Part shown: positions 13,236 to 19,703 of the stretch, in pieces
How positions within the stretch are numbered: position 1 is the first letter of the stretch
How the letters are laid out: the number at the start of each line of letters is the position of its first letter
From: an uncultured Woeseia sp.
GTDB taxonomy: Bacteria; Pseudomonadota; Gammaproteobacteria; Steroidobacterales; Woeseiaceae
Assembly: GCA_937925605.1 (NCBI GenBank)
Contig: CALALV010000063.1
Coordinates: forward strand, 1-19,703
DNA: 19,703 nucleotides
Direction: 5' to 3'
Translations under genes and position numbers: made by a program
The notes under the pieces: model-generated
Told to the model about the DNA's origin: nothing
The model's database searches: none
What the model saw: the letters and a program-made list of their open reading frames with translations, nothing else

Positions 13236-14783
13236 ATGCACGACACGGACAGCGAGATCGAGGAGTTCGAGCGCCTGAAGCCGAACCTGCGGCGCATCTG
13301 GCACGACATCCAGGCCGACCCCGGCTACGAGCACACCTCGGTGATCGTGCCGTCGCTGAGCGTGAACCAGGAAGAACTCGCGAAAGTCACCGGCGCCTCG
13401 TTCTACGAAGAGCGGCTGATGTTCGCGCTGATCCGCCTGCGCAACCCGAACGCGCGGGTCATCTACGTCACCAGCCAGCCGGTGCACCCGGAGATCGTCG
13501 AGTACTACCTGCAGATGCTCGAGGGCGTGCCGGTCAACCACGCGCGCCAGCGCCTGTCGATGATGTCGGTCTACGACGGCAGCTCGCGGCCGCTGACCGA
13601 GAAGATCCTCGAGCGCCCGCGCCTCGTGCGGCGCATCCGCTCGCGCATGGGGGACGCCGCGCGCGCCTACCTCACCTGCTACAACTCGACGGTGCTCGAG
13701 CGGCGACTCGCCGTGCAGCTCGGCATCCCGCTGAACGGCCTGGACCCGGCACTGCTTTATTTCGGGACCAAGTCCGGCAACCGCAGGCTGTTCGCCGAGG
13801 CGGGCGTCGGCCACCCGGCCGGCTTCGAGGACCTGAACGAGGAAAGGCAGATCGTCACGGCGCTGGCGCGGCTCAAGCAGGCGGAACCGGGGCTCGCGCG
13901 CGCCGTCGTCAAGCTGAACGAAGGCTTCTCCGGCGAGGGCAACGGGCTGTTCACCTACCCGAAGAACCCGGACGAGGACTCGATCCGCCGCGAGCTCAGG
14001 AACCTCAAGTGGTCCTCCGGCACCGAGACTTTCGACTCGTTCATGCGCAAATACCGCGAGATGGGCGGCATCGTCGAGGCGATGGTCGAGGCCGACGAGG
14101 TGCGCTCGCCGTCGGTGCAGATGCGCATCCATCCCGACGGCGCGCCGGCGATCGTCTCGACGCACGAGCAGGTGCTCGGCGGCGCCACCGGCCAGGTCTA
14201 CCTGGGCTGCCGCTTCCCGGCCGACGAGAGCTACCGCAGGGTGCTGCAGCAGGAAGCCGCGAAAGTCGGCGCCGCGCTGTCCGCGCACGGGGTGATCGGC
14301 CGTTTCGGCATCGACTTCCTGGTCTGTCGCACGGCCGGCGGCGACTGGCGGTCCTATGCGATCGAGATCAACCTGCGCATGGGCGGCACGACGCCGCCGT
14401 TCCACGCGCTTGAATTCCTTACCGGCGGCCGGCTGGACCACGCTACCGGCCTGTTCCGCACGCCGGAACAGGAAACCAAGTACTACTGCGCGACCGACAA
14501 CCTGAAGTCGCCGGCCTATCGCGGACTGCTGCCGGAGGACCTGTTCGAGATCATCACGCGCCACGGACTCGGCTTCCGGCACGCGACCGGCACCGGTGTG
14601 CTGTTCTACATGATCGGAGCGCTGTCGCAGTACGGCAAGCTCGGCATGACCGCGATCGGCAACAGCGGGGAGGAATCGCAGGCGCTGTTCGACCGCACCG
14701 TCGACGTGCTCGACGCCGAGAGCGAGGGCAAGGGACACGGCGTCGCGTCGCCGATTTTCGACCGCTACCTGACGATGGAGTGA
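13236..14783 (+). CDS. PGM1-type peptide ligase (pre-ATP-grasp plus ATP-grasp)
   Basis: 515 residues, preceded by AGGGA 8 bases before the ATG. It has the characteristic PGM1-related sequence. The pre-ATP-grasp part carries FYEERLMFALIRLRNPNARVIYVTS (from 56), EIVEYYLQML (86-95) and DGSSRPLTEKILERPRL (114-130). The ATP-grasp core has TKSGNRRLF (178-186), VVKLNEGFSGEGN (224-236), GRFGIDF (355-361) and metal-binding IEINLRMGGTTPP (376-388), and a C-terminal domain (about 400-515) follows. In pheganomycin biosynthesis PGM1 couples an amino acid-like starter unit to the N-terminus of ribosomal peptides. Relatives occur in many clusters with unknown products. It is the third gene after glgA and ligase D. 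No precursor peptide gene was seen nearby, so a free amino acid or small peptide may be used instead. Confidence 0.9.
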   Translation: MHDTDSEIEEFERLKPNLRRIWHDIQADPGYEHTSVIVPSLSVNQEELAKVTGASFYEERLMFALIRLRNPNARVIYVTSQPVHPEIVEYYLQMLEGVPVNHARQRLSMMSVYDGSSRPLTEKILERPRLVRRIRSRMGDAARAYLTCYNSTVLERRLAVQLGIPLNGLDPALLYFGTKSGNRRLFAEAGVGHPAGFEDLNEERQIVTALARLKQAEPGLARAVVKLNEGFSGEGNGLFTYPKNPDEDSIRRELRNLKWSSGTETFDSFMRKYREMGGIVEAMVEADEVRSPSVQMRIHPDGAPAIVSTHEQVLGGATGQVYLGCRFPADESYRRVLQQEAAKVGAALSAHGVIGRFGIDFLVCRTAGGDWRSYAIEINLRMGGTTPPFHALEFLTGGRLDHATGLFRTPEQETKYYCATDNLKSPAYRGLLPEDLFEIITRHGLGFRHATGTGVLFYMIGALSQYGKLGMTAIGNSGEESQALFDRTVDVLDAESEGKGHGVASPIFDRYLTME

Positions 14784-14792
14784 CGCCGCCGG

Positions 14793-16169
14793 CTAGTCAC
14801 GGCCGTTCTTCGAGCGCGTGTTGATGATGTCGAAGACGACGCCGGCCAGCGCGTTCATGCGGGTGACGCGGAAGATGACCTCGCCGATCGTCGTGTTTCG
14901 CACCGGCCGCACCTCCTTGAGCTTCGGGATCAGCCACAGCGCAACCGCAGCGCGCGCGAATGCCGAAACGACGAATACGCCGAGGATCGGGCTCAGCCAG
15001 GTGAACTCGCTTGCGCCCACGGCGAGCCGGGTCGGCAGCACGGCGCCCAGCCAGCCGCCGAGCAGCGCGCCGGCGAATACCCCGGCGGCAGCCAGCACGT
15101 TGTGCACTGCGAGATAGGTCGCGCGCCGGCCGGGGGCTATCAGGTCGTAGATGAAGTTGCTGGCGGCGAGGCTGAACCCGGCCCAGGAAAACCCTGACAG
15201 CGCCTGGATGCCGATCAGGTACCAGACGTTCGTCGACAGCGTCCACAAGAGCGGCATCAGCGGGATGAACAGGCCGGTGACGGTCAGGATGCGCCGGTTG
15301 CCGAAGATGTCGCTGATCCGGCCCCACTGCGACAGCGTCAGGAACTGGGCGAGAATGGCCGCGCCGGTGTTGACCGTGAACGCCAGGTAACTGAAGCCGA
15401 GGTCGCGCAGCATGTAAACGGTGAAGAACGGCGACGCGATTGCGACCGCGAACTGCATCAGCGCGAAGAACAGCGAGAAGCGCACGGCGTTCGAGTGCCG
15501 CAGCCGCTGCCACCAGTCGTGCCCGATCGGCAGTTCCAGGGCGGCTACCCGGCCCACCGGGTCGTGCATGCGCGAGAGCTGGTACACGGACACGCCGCGC
15601 GCGAGCGCCGCAACGGCGAAGAGCACCGCGAAACCCCAAAGCGTGCGGCCCCGCAACTCTGCGTAGTGCAGCACCAGTCCGCCCAGCATCAGCGTCGTAA
15701 ACGTGAGCAGCGTGACCAGGCGCGTGCGCAGGCCGAAGAACCGCCCGCGCCGCCGCTCCGGCACGATGTCGCCGAGCAGGCTGCTCCACTGCGGCGTCAC
15801 GAGGTGCGCGCCGGCGTGGTAGACGACGACGCTCGCGATCAGGAGCTCGACGGCGTGGTCGCCGAACGTGAGCGGCAGCAGCAGTATCGGCAGCCAGGCC
15901 AGCGCCTGCAGCGTGGCCCCGGCCAGGATGATCGCCTTGCGCCGCCCGGTGATGTGTCCCAGCCAGGCCGAGAGCAGCTGCACGAACGACGCGAGCATCG
16001 GCGGCAGCGACGCGAGCAGGCCGATCTGCGGCGTCGTCGCCCGGAGGTACAGCGCGAACGCGGACAGGTAAGTCTCGCCCACGCCGGTCATCGTCGCGAA
16101 CGCGGCGGCATCCTTGAGCGAATGCCTCAGGGAACGCTCGGTGACGGGATCGCTGGAAAATGCCGGCAT
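14793..16169 (-). CDS. Major facilitator superfamily (MFS) transporter
   Basis: 458 residues with about twelve hydrophobic segments, an inner-membrane secondary transporter. The loop between segments 2 and 3 carries a degenerate MFS motif A (GHITGRRK, 71-78), and the next cytoplasmic loop has GDIVPERRRGRFFGLRTR (133-150), typical of a large bacterial MFS subgroup with few characterised members. A second motif A-like loop (GRISDIFGNRR) lies in the second half, consistent with the internal repeat. Direction and substrate are unknown. It converges on the PGM1-like gene with only 9 bp between stop codons and no terminator between them, so the transcripts should overlap. It could export the cluster product, but opposite orientation gives no support for co-expression. 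No clear Shine-Dalgarno at the ATG. Confidence 0.9.
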   Translation of the reverse strand: MPAFSSDPVTERSLRHSLKDAAAFATMTGVGETYLSAFALYLRATTPQIGLLASLPPMLASFVQLLSAWLGHITGRRKAIILAGATLQALAWLPILLLPLTFGDHAVELLIASVVVYHAGAHLVTPQWSSLLGDIVPERRRGRFFGLRTRLVTLLTFTTLMLGGLVLHYAELRGRTLWGFAVLFAVAALARGVSVYQLSRMHDPVGRVAALELPIGHDWWQRLRHSNAVRFSLFFALMQFAVAIASPFFTVYMLRDLGFSYLAFTVNTGAAILAQFLTLSQWGRISDIFGNRRILTVTGLFIPLMPLLWTLSTNVWYLIGIQALSGFSWAGFSLAASNFIYDLIAPGRRATYLAVHNVLAAAGVFAGALLGGWLGAVLPTRLAVGASEFTWLSPILGVFVVSAFARAAVALWLIPKLKEVRPVRNTTIGEVIFRVTRMNALAGVVFDIINTRSKNGRD

Positions 16170-16265
16170 CGATAAGCGGGGCGCAACGGGGTAAAGTAGC
16201 GCGCATCATCGTGGCTGGCTGCGCTGAAATCCAGCCGCGAGCAGCAACAGAGGGGAGGATTCACG

Positions 16266-17195
16266 ATGCGCAAACTGGCATTCACGCTGATCGTTCTGGG
16301 ACTCGGCGGCTGCGGGCAGTCGGCCGACGAGGCACCCGAGGCCGCGGCCGACGCGCTCATGGACGGCGTCGAGGAGACGGTCGATGCAGTCGAATCCGCG
16401 ATTTCGGACGCCTCCGCGAAGCTCGCGGACATCCTGGCGAGCCAGCCGGAGGACGTGCGGGCCCGCTACCGCTGGCGCCACCCGCAGGAGACGCTGGAGT
16501 TCTTCGGCATCGAGCCGGGCATGGTCGTCGTCGAGGCGCTGCCGGGCGGCGGCTGGTACTCGAAGATACTGATTCCCTACCTCGGCGAGGACGGCCGCCT
16601 GGTCGGCGCCGACTACGCGATGGACATGTACCGCAACTTCGACTTCGCCAACGACGAGTTCATGGAGGCGAAGAAAACCTGGACGACCGACTGGCCAGAG
16701 ATGGCGCGCGGCTGGCAGGAAGGCGGTGCCGAGGTCGACGCGTTCGTGTTCGGCTCGCTGCCGGAGTCCATGCACGGCACGGCCGACGCCGTTCTGTTCA
16801 TTCGTGCGCTGCACAACATGGCGCGCTTCGAGGCCGACGGCGGCTACCTGACCCAGGCCATCAGGGACACCTACGATGTGCTGAAGCCGGGCGGCATCGT
16901 CGGCGTCGTGCAGCACCATGCGCGCGACGAGATGCCGGACGAGTGGGCCGGCGGCCAGGCCGGCTACCTGAAGCAGGGTTTCGTCATCGCGGCCATGCAG
17001 GCGGCCGGCTTCGAGTTCGTCGAGGCCAGTGACATCAATGCGAACCCGGCGGACCAGCCGACGGCCGAGGACGTCGTCTGGCGCCTGCCGCCCTCGCTCG
17101 GCACCAGCCAGGACAACCCGGAGCTACGCGCCGAGCTGGAGGCGGTCGGCGAATCGAACCGGATGACGCTGAAGTTCAGGAAGCCGGCGATGTAG
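16266..17195 (+). CDS. Lipoprotein with a class I methyltransferase fold (COG4798-like)
   Basis: 309 residues, with GGGGAGG ending 8-9 bases before the ATG. The N-terminus is a lipoprotein signal (MRKLAFTLIVLGLGGC, lipobox LGGC, Cys16), so the mature protein should be anchored in the envelope. Residues 18-60 are an acidic, Ala-rich linker. The domain from about 65 matches the secreted predicted-methyltransferase family: RYRWRHPQETLEFFGIEPGM, motif I-like VVEALPGGGWYSKIL (88-102, SAM-loop position), GRLVGADY (110-117) and the later LKPGGIVGVVQHHARDE. Whether a periplasmic protein can have SAM is doubtful, so it may be non-enzymatic or bind another ligand. Position 17 being Gly rather than Asp favours outer-membrane sorting. 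It is a single-gene unit, divergent from the MFS gene. Confidence 0.87.
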   Translation: MRKLAFTLIVLGLGGCGQSADEAPEAAADALMDGVEETVDAVESAISDASAKLADILASQPEDVRARYRWRHPQETLEFFGIEPGMVVVEALPGGGWYSKILIPYLGEDGRLVGADYAMDMYRNFDFANDEFMEAKKTWTTDWPEMARGWQEGGAEVDAFVFGSLPESMHGTADAVLFIRALHNMARFEADGGYLTQAIRDTYDVLKPGGIVGVVQHHARDEMPDEWAGGQAGYLKQGFVIAAMQAAGFEFVEASDINANPADQPTAEDVVWRLPPSLGTSQDNPELRAELEAVGESNRMTLKFRKPAM

Positions 17196-17211
17196 GCGGC
17201 ACGCGGGCCGC

Positions 17212-17239
17212 GGCGACCCGTCCGCGCGGGCGGATCGCC
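17212..17239. other. GC-rich hairpin between convergent genes
   Basis: GGCGA (17212-17216) pairs with TCGCC (17235-17239), and an inner stem TCCGC (17221-17225) pairs with GCGGA (17230-17234). The unpaired bases 17217-17220 bulge on one side. It lies in the 49-bp gap between the stops of the lipoprotein and DUF819 genes. No T run follows on either strand, so a terminator role is only possible. Confidence 0.3.
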
Positions 17240-17244
17240 CTCGC

Positions 17245-18384
17245 CTAGCGCAGCATCTCGAACACGGCCATGCCGATGAAGCTGCCGCTCGCGTAGCCGA
17301 AAGAGCCGGCCAGCACGCCGGGCACGACGAGGTCGTGCCAGCCCTTGGCCGAGGCAATGGCCGGCGCCGAGGCGGGCCCGCCGACGCAGACCGCGGACGC
17401 AATGCAGAGCTCGGCGAGATCGAGTTTCAGCAAGCGGCCGATGCCGAAGATCAGCACGAGGTGCACGCTTACGACGATCAGCGCGAACAGGAACAGCACC
17501 GGCGCTATCTCGATCAGCAGCCGGATGTCCGCGCTGGCGCCTATCGTCGCGAGGAACACGAACATCAGAGCGTTGCCGGCCTCGCTGTGGCCGGACAGGC
17601 GCGCGACGATGCGCTGCCCGAACGTCGAGATGGCGAGCGTCAGCGCGGTCGTCAGCAGGATTGCGTATTCCGGTCGGCCGAGGCTCGCGGCGAACCCGGT
17701 GCCTGCCGCGGCCAGGGCGAAGGCGAGCGCGAGCGCACCGAGCAGGCCTGCCACGTCCAGCCGGCGCACCGTGTGCACGGCCTCGGGCGGCGTGCCCGCG
17801 GGCACCGCGGCCTGCGCATGGCGACTCGGAAAGCGGCGCGCGAACGCGGCGAAGCCGGGCAGGAACACGATCAGCAGCAAGTGCAGGTTCGTGATCACGT
17901 TGTCCGCGGCGACCGCCGCGGTCAGCACGCTGTCGTCCTCGAAACGCGTGGCTTCGGCGACGGCGGCGAAGTTCAGCGAGCCGCCGATGTAGGTCCCGGT
18001 GAAGATCCCGGCGAGCTTGGGCTCCTCGGCACCGAGATTCACGAACTGCAGCGCGACGACGACGCCGGCGACGACGCCCGCCGCGCCGATCACGAACGCG
18101 ATCAGCGTCGCGCCCGCCTCGCGGAAGATGCGCCGCAGGTCGGCCTGGAACAGGAGCAGCGGGATCGCGACCGGCACCAGGTACTGCCAGACAACGTCGT
18201 AGGCCGGCGCCGCGGTCGGAATCACGCGCAGGTTGGACAGCACGATCGCGAGCGTGATCAGCAGCATCACGCCCGAATAGCGGCGACCGAACTCGAAGCG
18301 TTCGCACCAGAAGCCGAACGCGGCGATGCCGAACAGCACCGCCCAGAGCGCGAACGACTGGTCGGGACCTATCAGCGACGCCAC
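17245..18384 (-). CDS. DUF819 family inner-membrane protein
   Basis: 379 residues from a GTG at 18384, with about ten hydrophobic segments, an inner-membrane protein. Recognised by the DUF819 signature features: GTYIGGSLNFAAVAEA (130-145) after the fourth or fifth segment, AADNVITNLHLL, and the C-terminal GGPASAPAIASAKGW followed by GVLAGSFGYASGSFIGM (about 335-372). The family (YjcL-like) is uncharacterised but resembles two-fold-repeat secondary transporters. It begins 13 bp after the eda stop on the same strand; GAGGG about 11 bases upstream may serve as the ribosome site. Placement after a KDPG aldolase suggests, without proof, transport of a sugar acid or related anion. Confidence 0.9.
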   Translation of the reverse strand: MASLIGPDQSFALWAVLFGIAAFGFWCERFEFGRRYSGVMLLITLAIVLSNLRVIPTAAPAYDVVWQYLVPVAIPLLLFQADLRRIFREAGATLIAFVIGAAGVVAGVVVALQFVNLGAEEPKLAGIFTGTYIGGSLNFAAVAEATRFEDDSVLTAAVAADNVITNLHLLLIVFLPGFAAFARRFPSRHAQAAVPAGTPPEAVHTVRRLDVAGLLGALALAFALAAAGTGFAASLGRPEYAILLTTALTLAISTFGQRIVARLSGHSEAGNALMFVFLATIGASADIRLLIEIAPVLFLFALIVVSVHLVLIFGIGRLLKLDLAELCIASAVCVGGPASAPAIASAKGWHDLVVPGVLAGSFGYASGSFIGMAVFEMLR

Positions 18385-18397
18385 CGCCGGCGGGCCC

Positions 18398-19045
18398 TCA
18401 GTGCGCGGGCCGCGCCTGCGCGGCGATCGCGAGCGCCTCGCGCGCGAGTCGCGTCAGCGTGGCGTAGTCGCCGTCGGCGATCGCGTTGGCCGGCGTCAGC
18501 CAGCTGCCGCCGCAGGCCAGCACCTGCGGCAGCGCGAGGTACTCGGCCAGGTTGCCGGGCCCGATGCCGCCGGTCGGCATGAAGCGCAGGTCGCGGAACA
18601 CGCTGCCCAGCGCCTTCAGCGCCGCGACGCCGCCCGCGATCGACGCCGGGAAAAACTTGACCGAGGCGAGTCCGAGCGAGCGCGCGGCCATGGCCTCTGT
18701 CGCCGTGGCGACACCGGGATACACCGGCACCCGCGCGCCCTGCGCGGCGGCTACGACCTCGCGGTCGAGCCCGGGCGAGACGATGAAACGCGCCCCGTGC
18801 GCCAGCGCCTCGGCGGCCTGGCCGGCATCGAGCACCGTGCCCGCGCCGGCGACGACCTCCGGCAATTCCGCGTCGATGGCGGCGAGACAGTCGAGCGCTG
18901 CGTCGCTACGCAGCACGACCTCGATCACGGACAGTCCGCCGGCCGCTAGCGCGCGCGAGACCCGGACCGCGACGGCCGGGTCGTCGGCCTGCACCAGCGG
19001 TACGACCGGGGCCGCGGCCAGTCGCTGCTCGAGGGGTTCGGACAT
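18398..19045 (-). CDS. eda: KDPG/KHG aldolase (2-keto-3-deoxy-6-phosphogluconate aldolase)
   Basis: 215 residues, the usual length. A cytoplasmic class I aldolase that splits KDPG into pyruvate and glyceraldehyde 3-phosphate, the last Entner-Doudoroff step. Active-site residues are all present: E42 and R46 in IEVVLRS, T70 in GAGTV, P91 in VSPGLD, and the Schiff-base K130 in SVKFFPAS; PTGGI (157-161) and GGSWL (179-183) bind phosphate. These correspond to E. coli Eda E45, R49, T73, P94 and K133 with a constant offset of three. The ATG is 3 bp after the glycosyltransferase stop, with GGAG inside that gene, so the two are co-transcribed. No edd lies beside it. A KHG or 2-dehydro-3-deoxygalactonate-type specificity cannot be excluded. 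Confidence 0.93.
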   Translation of the reverse strand: MSEPLEQRLAAAPVVPLVQADDPAVAVRVSRALAAGGLSVIEVVLRSDAALDCLAAIDAELPEVVAGAGTVLDAGQAAEALAHGARFIVSPGLDREVVAAAQGARVPVYPGVATATEAMAARSLGLASVKFFPASIAGGVAALKALGSVFRDLRFMPTGGIGPGNLAEYLALPQVLACGGSWLTPANAIADGDYATLTRLAREALAIAAQARPAH

Positions 19046-19048
19046 GGA

Positions 19049-19703
19049 TCAGCTCCGGTTGTAGGTGAGCGCGGTGATCTGCTCGGAGATCAGGCCGATC
19101 AGGAACACGATGACCGAGGCGCTGAACACGAGCAGGCTCATGTTCGTGAAGCGGCCCTGGGTCGTGAACGTGTACGCGTACCAACCGACACCGGTCAGGA
19201 AGAACGTCGCGCTCACCGGGATGAATATCTTCAGCGGCGAGTACAGCGTCGCGATCTTGAAGATGATGACGAGAAATCGCAGGCCGTCGCGCAGCGGCCG
19301 GATGTGGCTCTCGCCGATGCGCTCGGCGGCTTTTATCGGCACGAAGTCGATCGGGAAGCCGGCGCGCAGGAACGCCATCGTGATCGTTGTCGGGTAGGAA
19401 AACCCGTTCGGCAACAGGTACAGGAAGCGCTTGAACAACTCGCTGCGCGCGGCCCGGAAGCCGGACGTCAGGTCCGGGATGCGGTGTCCGCTGATGCGCG
19501 AGGCCAGCGCGTTGTACACGCCGTTGGCGAACAGGCGTCCGAGGCCGGCGTGCGATCCCGCGTCGCGCGCGCCGATCGCCATGTCGTAGCCGGCCTCGAG
19601 CCGTTCCAGCAGGCGCGGGATGTCGGCCGGGTCGTGCTGACCGTCGGCGTCGAGCAGCACGAGAATGTCGCCGCGGGCGGCGCGCGCCCCGGCCTTGACC
19701 GCC
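19049..19703 (-). CDS. GT2 glycosyltransferase, DPM1/ArnC-like, C-terminal part (runs off the right edge)
   Basis: The frame is open to the window edge; 217 C-terminal residues are visible. The first visible residues, AVKAGARAARGDILVLLDADGQHDP, carry the GT-A metal-binding DADGQ motif. They continue with GYDMAIGARD, the acceptor-side IPDLTSGFRAARSELF, and FPIDFVPIKAAERIGESHI. Two hydrophobic segments follow near the C-terminus (about the last 70 residues), placing it at the inner membrane. This is the polyprenyl-phosphate sugar transferase type (GtrB/ArnC/dolichol-phosphate mannose synthase-like), which makes lipid-linked sugars for envelope glycans. The N-terminal nucleotide-binding strand is outside the window. 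It is the first visible gene of a minus-strand run with eda and the DUF819 gene. Confidence 0.9.
   Translation of the reverse strand, partial: AVKAGARAARGDILVLLDADGQHDPADIPRLLERLEAGYDMAIGARDAGSHAGLGRLFANGVYNALASRISGHRIPDLTSGFRAARSELFKRFLYLLPNGFSYPTTITMAFLRAGFPIDFVPIKAAERIGESHIRPLRDGLRFLVIIFKIATLYSPLKIFIPVSATFFLTGVGWYAYTFTTQGRFTNMSLLVFSASVIVFLIGLISEQITALTYNRS

Noticed and set aside
10427..13309. A 960-codon minus-strand ORF opposite glgA and ligase D
   Set aside because: It is the antisense shadow of two genes with unmistakable GT5 and ATP-grasp motifs. Its translation is rich in Arg, Val, His and Gln without any recognisable domain.
3525..14783. Siderophore (enterobactin-like) pathway, suggested by the Fes-like esterase
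   Set aside because: No NRPS, isochorismate or dihydroxybenzoate genes, no receptor or periplasmic binding protein, and several ligases unrelated to that pathway.
3525..14783. Cyanophycin metabolism, suggested by ATP-grasp plus S51-like proteins
   Set aside because: No CphA-type protein (ATP-grasp plus Mur ligase domains, about 870 residues) is present, and the S51-like protein seems to lack the catalytic His of cyanophycinase.
1..19703. CRISPR arrays, tRNA genes, riboswitches or insertion sequences
   Set aside because: I looked for spaced direct repeats, cloverleaf-like segments, long structured leaders and transposase motifs and saw none. A covariance-model search would settle the RNA question.

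Overview
The window comes from a very GC-rich chromosome with tight gene packing, ATG/GTG starts and ATGA/GTGA stop-start overlaps. Together with the protein types (prokaryotic photolyase with CsgA-like SDR, GlgA, Eda, DUF819, COG4798 lipoprotein) this suggests a free-living, probably gammaproteobacterial, Gram-negative organism. That placement is an inference from gene content; there is no rRNA or other marker here. I see no tRNA, rRNA, CRISPR array, insertion sequence or phage gene.

Layout. 1-3389: the start of a secreted protein (running off the left edge), a CsgA-like short-chain dehydrogenase and a secreted fasciclin-domain protein on the minus strand, and a PhrB-like photolyase divergent from the fasciclin gene. 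3525-14783: an unusual accessory block of nine genes with five ATP-grasp proteins, two serine alpha/beta hydrolases, a peptidase S51/dipeptidase E-like protein and one glycogen synthase. 14793-19703: housekeeping and accessory functions: an MFS transporter, a lipoprotein with a methyltransferase fold, and a minus-strand operon of a GT2 glycosyltransferase (running off the right edge), a KDPG aldolase and a DUF819 membrane protein.

The central block is the main result. It is arranged as (a) ATP-grasp ligase A, S51-like protein, Fes-like esterase; (b) a divergent ATP-grasp protein B and a second esterase; (c) ATP-grasp ligase C on the minus strand, ending in a long hairpin; and (d) glgA, ATP-grasp ligase D and a PGM1-type peptide ligase on the plus strand. 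C and glgA are divergent from a shared 87-bp region. Ligases A, C and D are paralogues with the same motif order. ATP-grasp ligases form amide or peptide bonds from carboxylates, PGM1-type enzymes join peptides to an amino acid-like unit, Fes-like esterases open esters or lactones, and GlgA uses ADP-glucose (or UDP-glucose). My inference is that this is a biosynthesis-plus-turnover cluster for an amino acid/peptide metabolite or polymer, possibly linked to a glucan. No precursor peptide and no NRPS/PKS is visible, so it does not match a standard natural-product class that I recognise. Product and substrates are unknown.

Other points: the photolyase appears to have lost most of the Fe-S ligands of the PhrB family; the S51-like protein keeps its nucleophile but seems to lack the catalytic His; a 27-bp stem at 8917-8991 pairs fully only as minus-strand RNA; and a strong intrinsic terminator sits directly in front of the SDR start codon.
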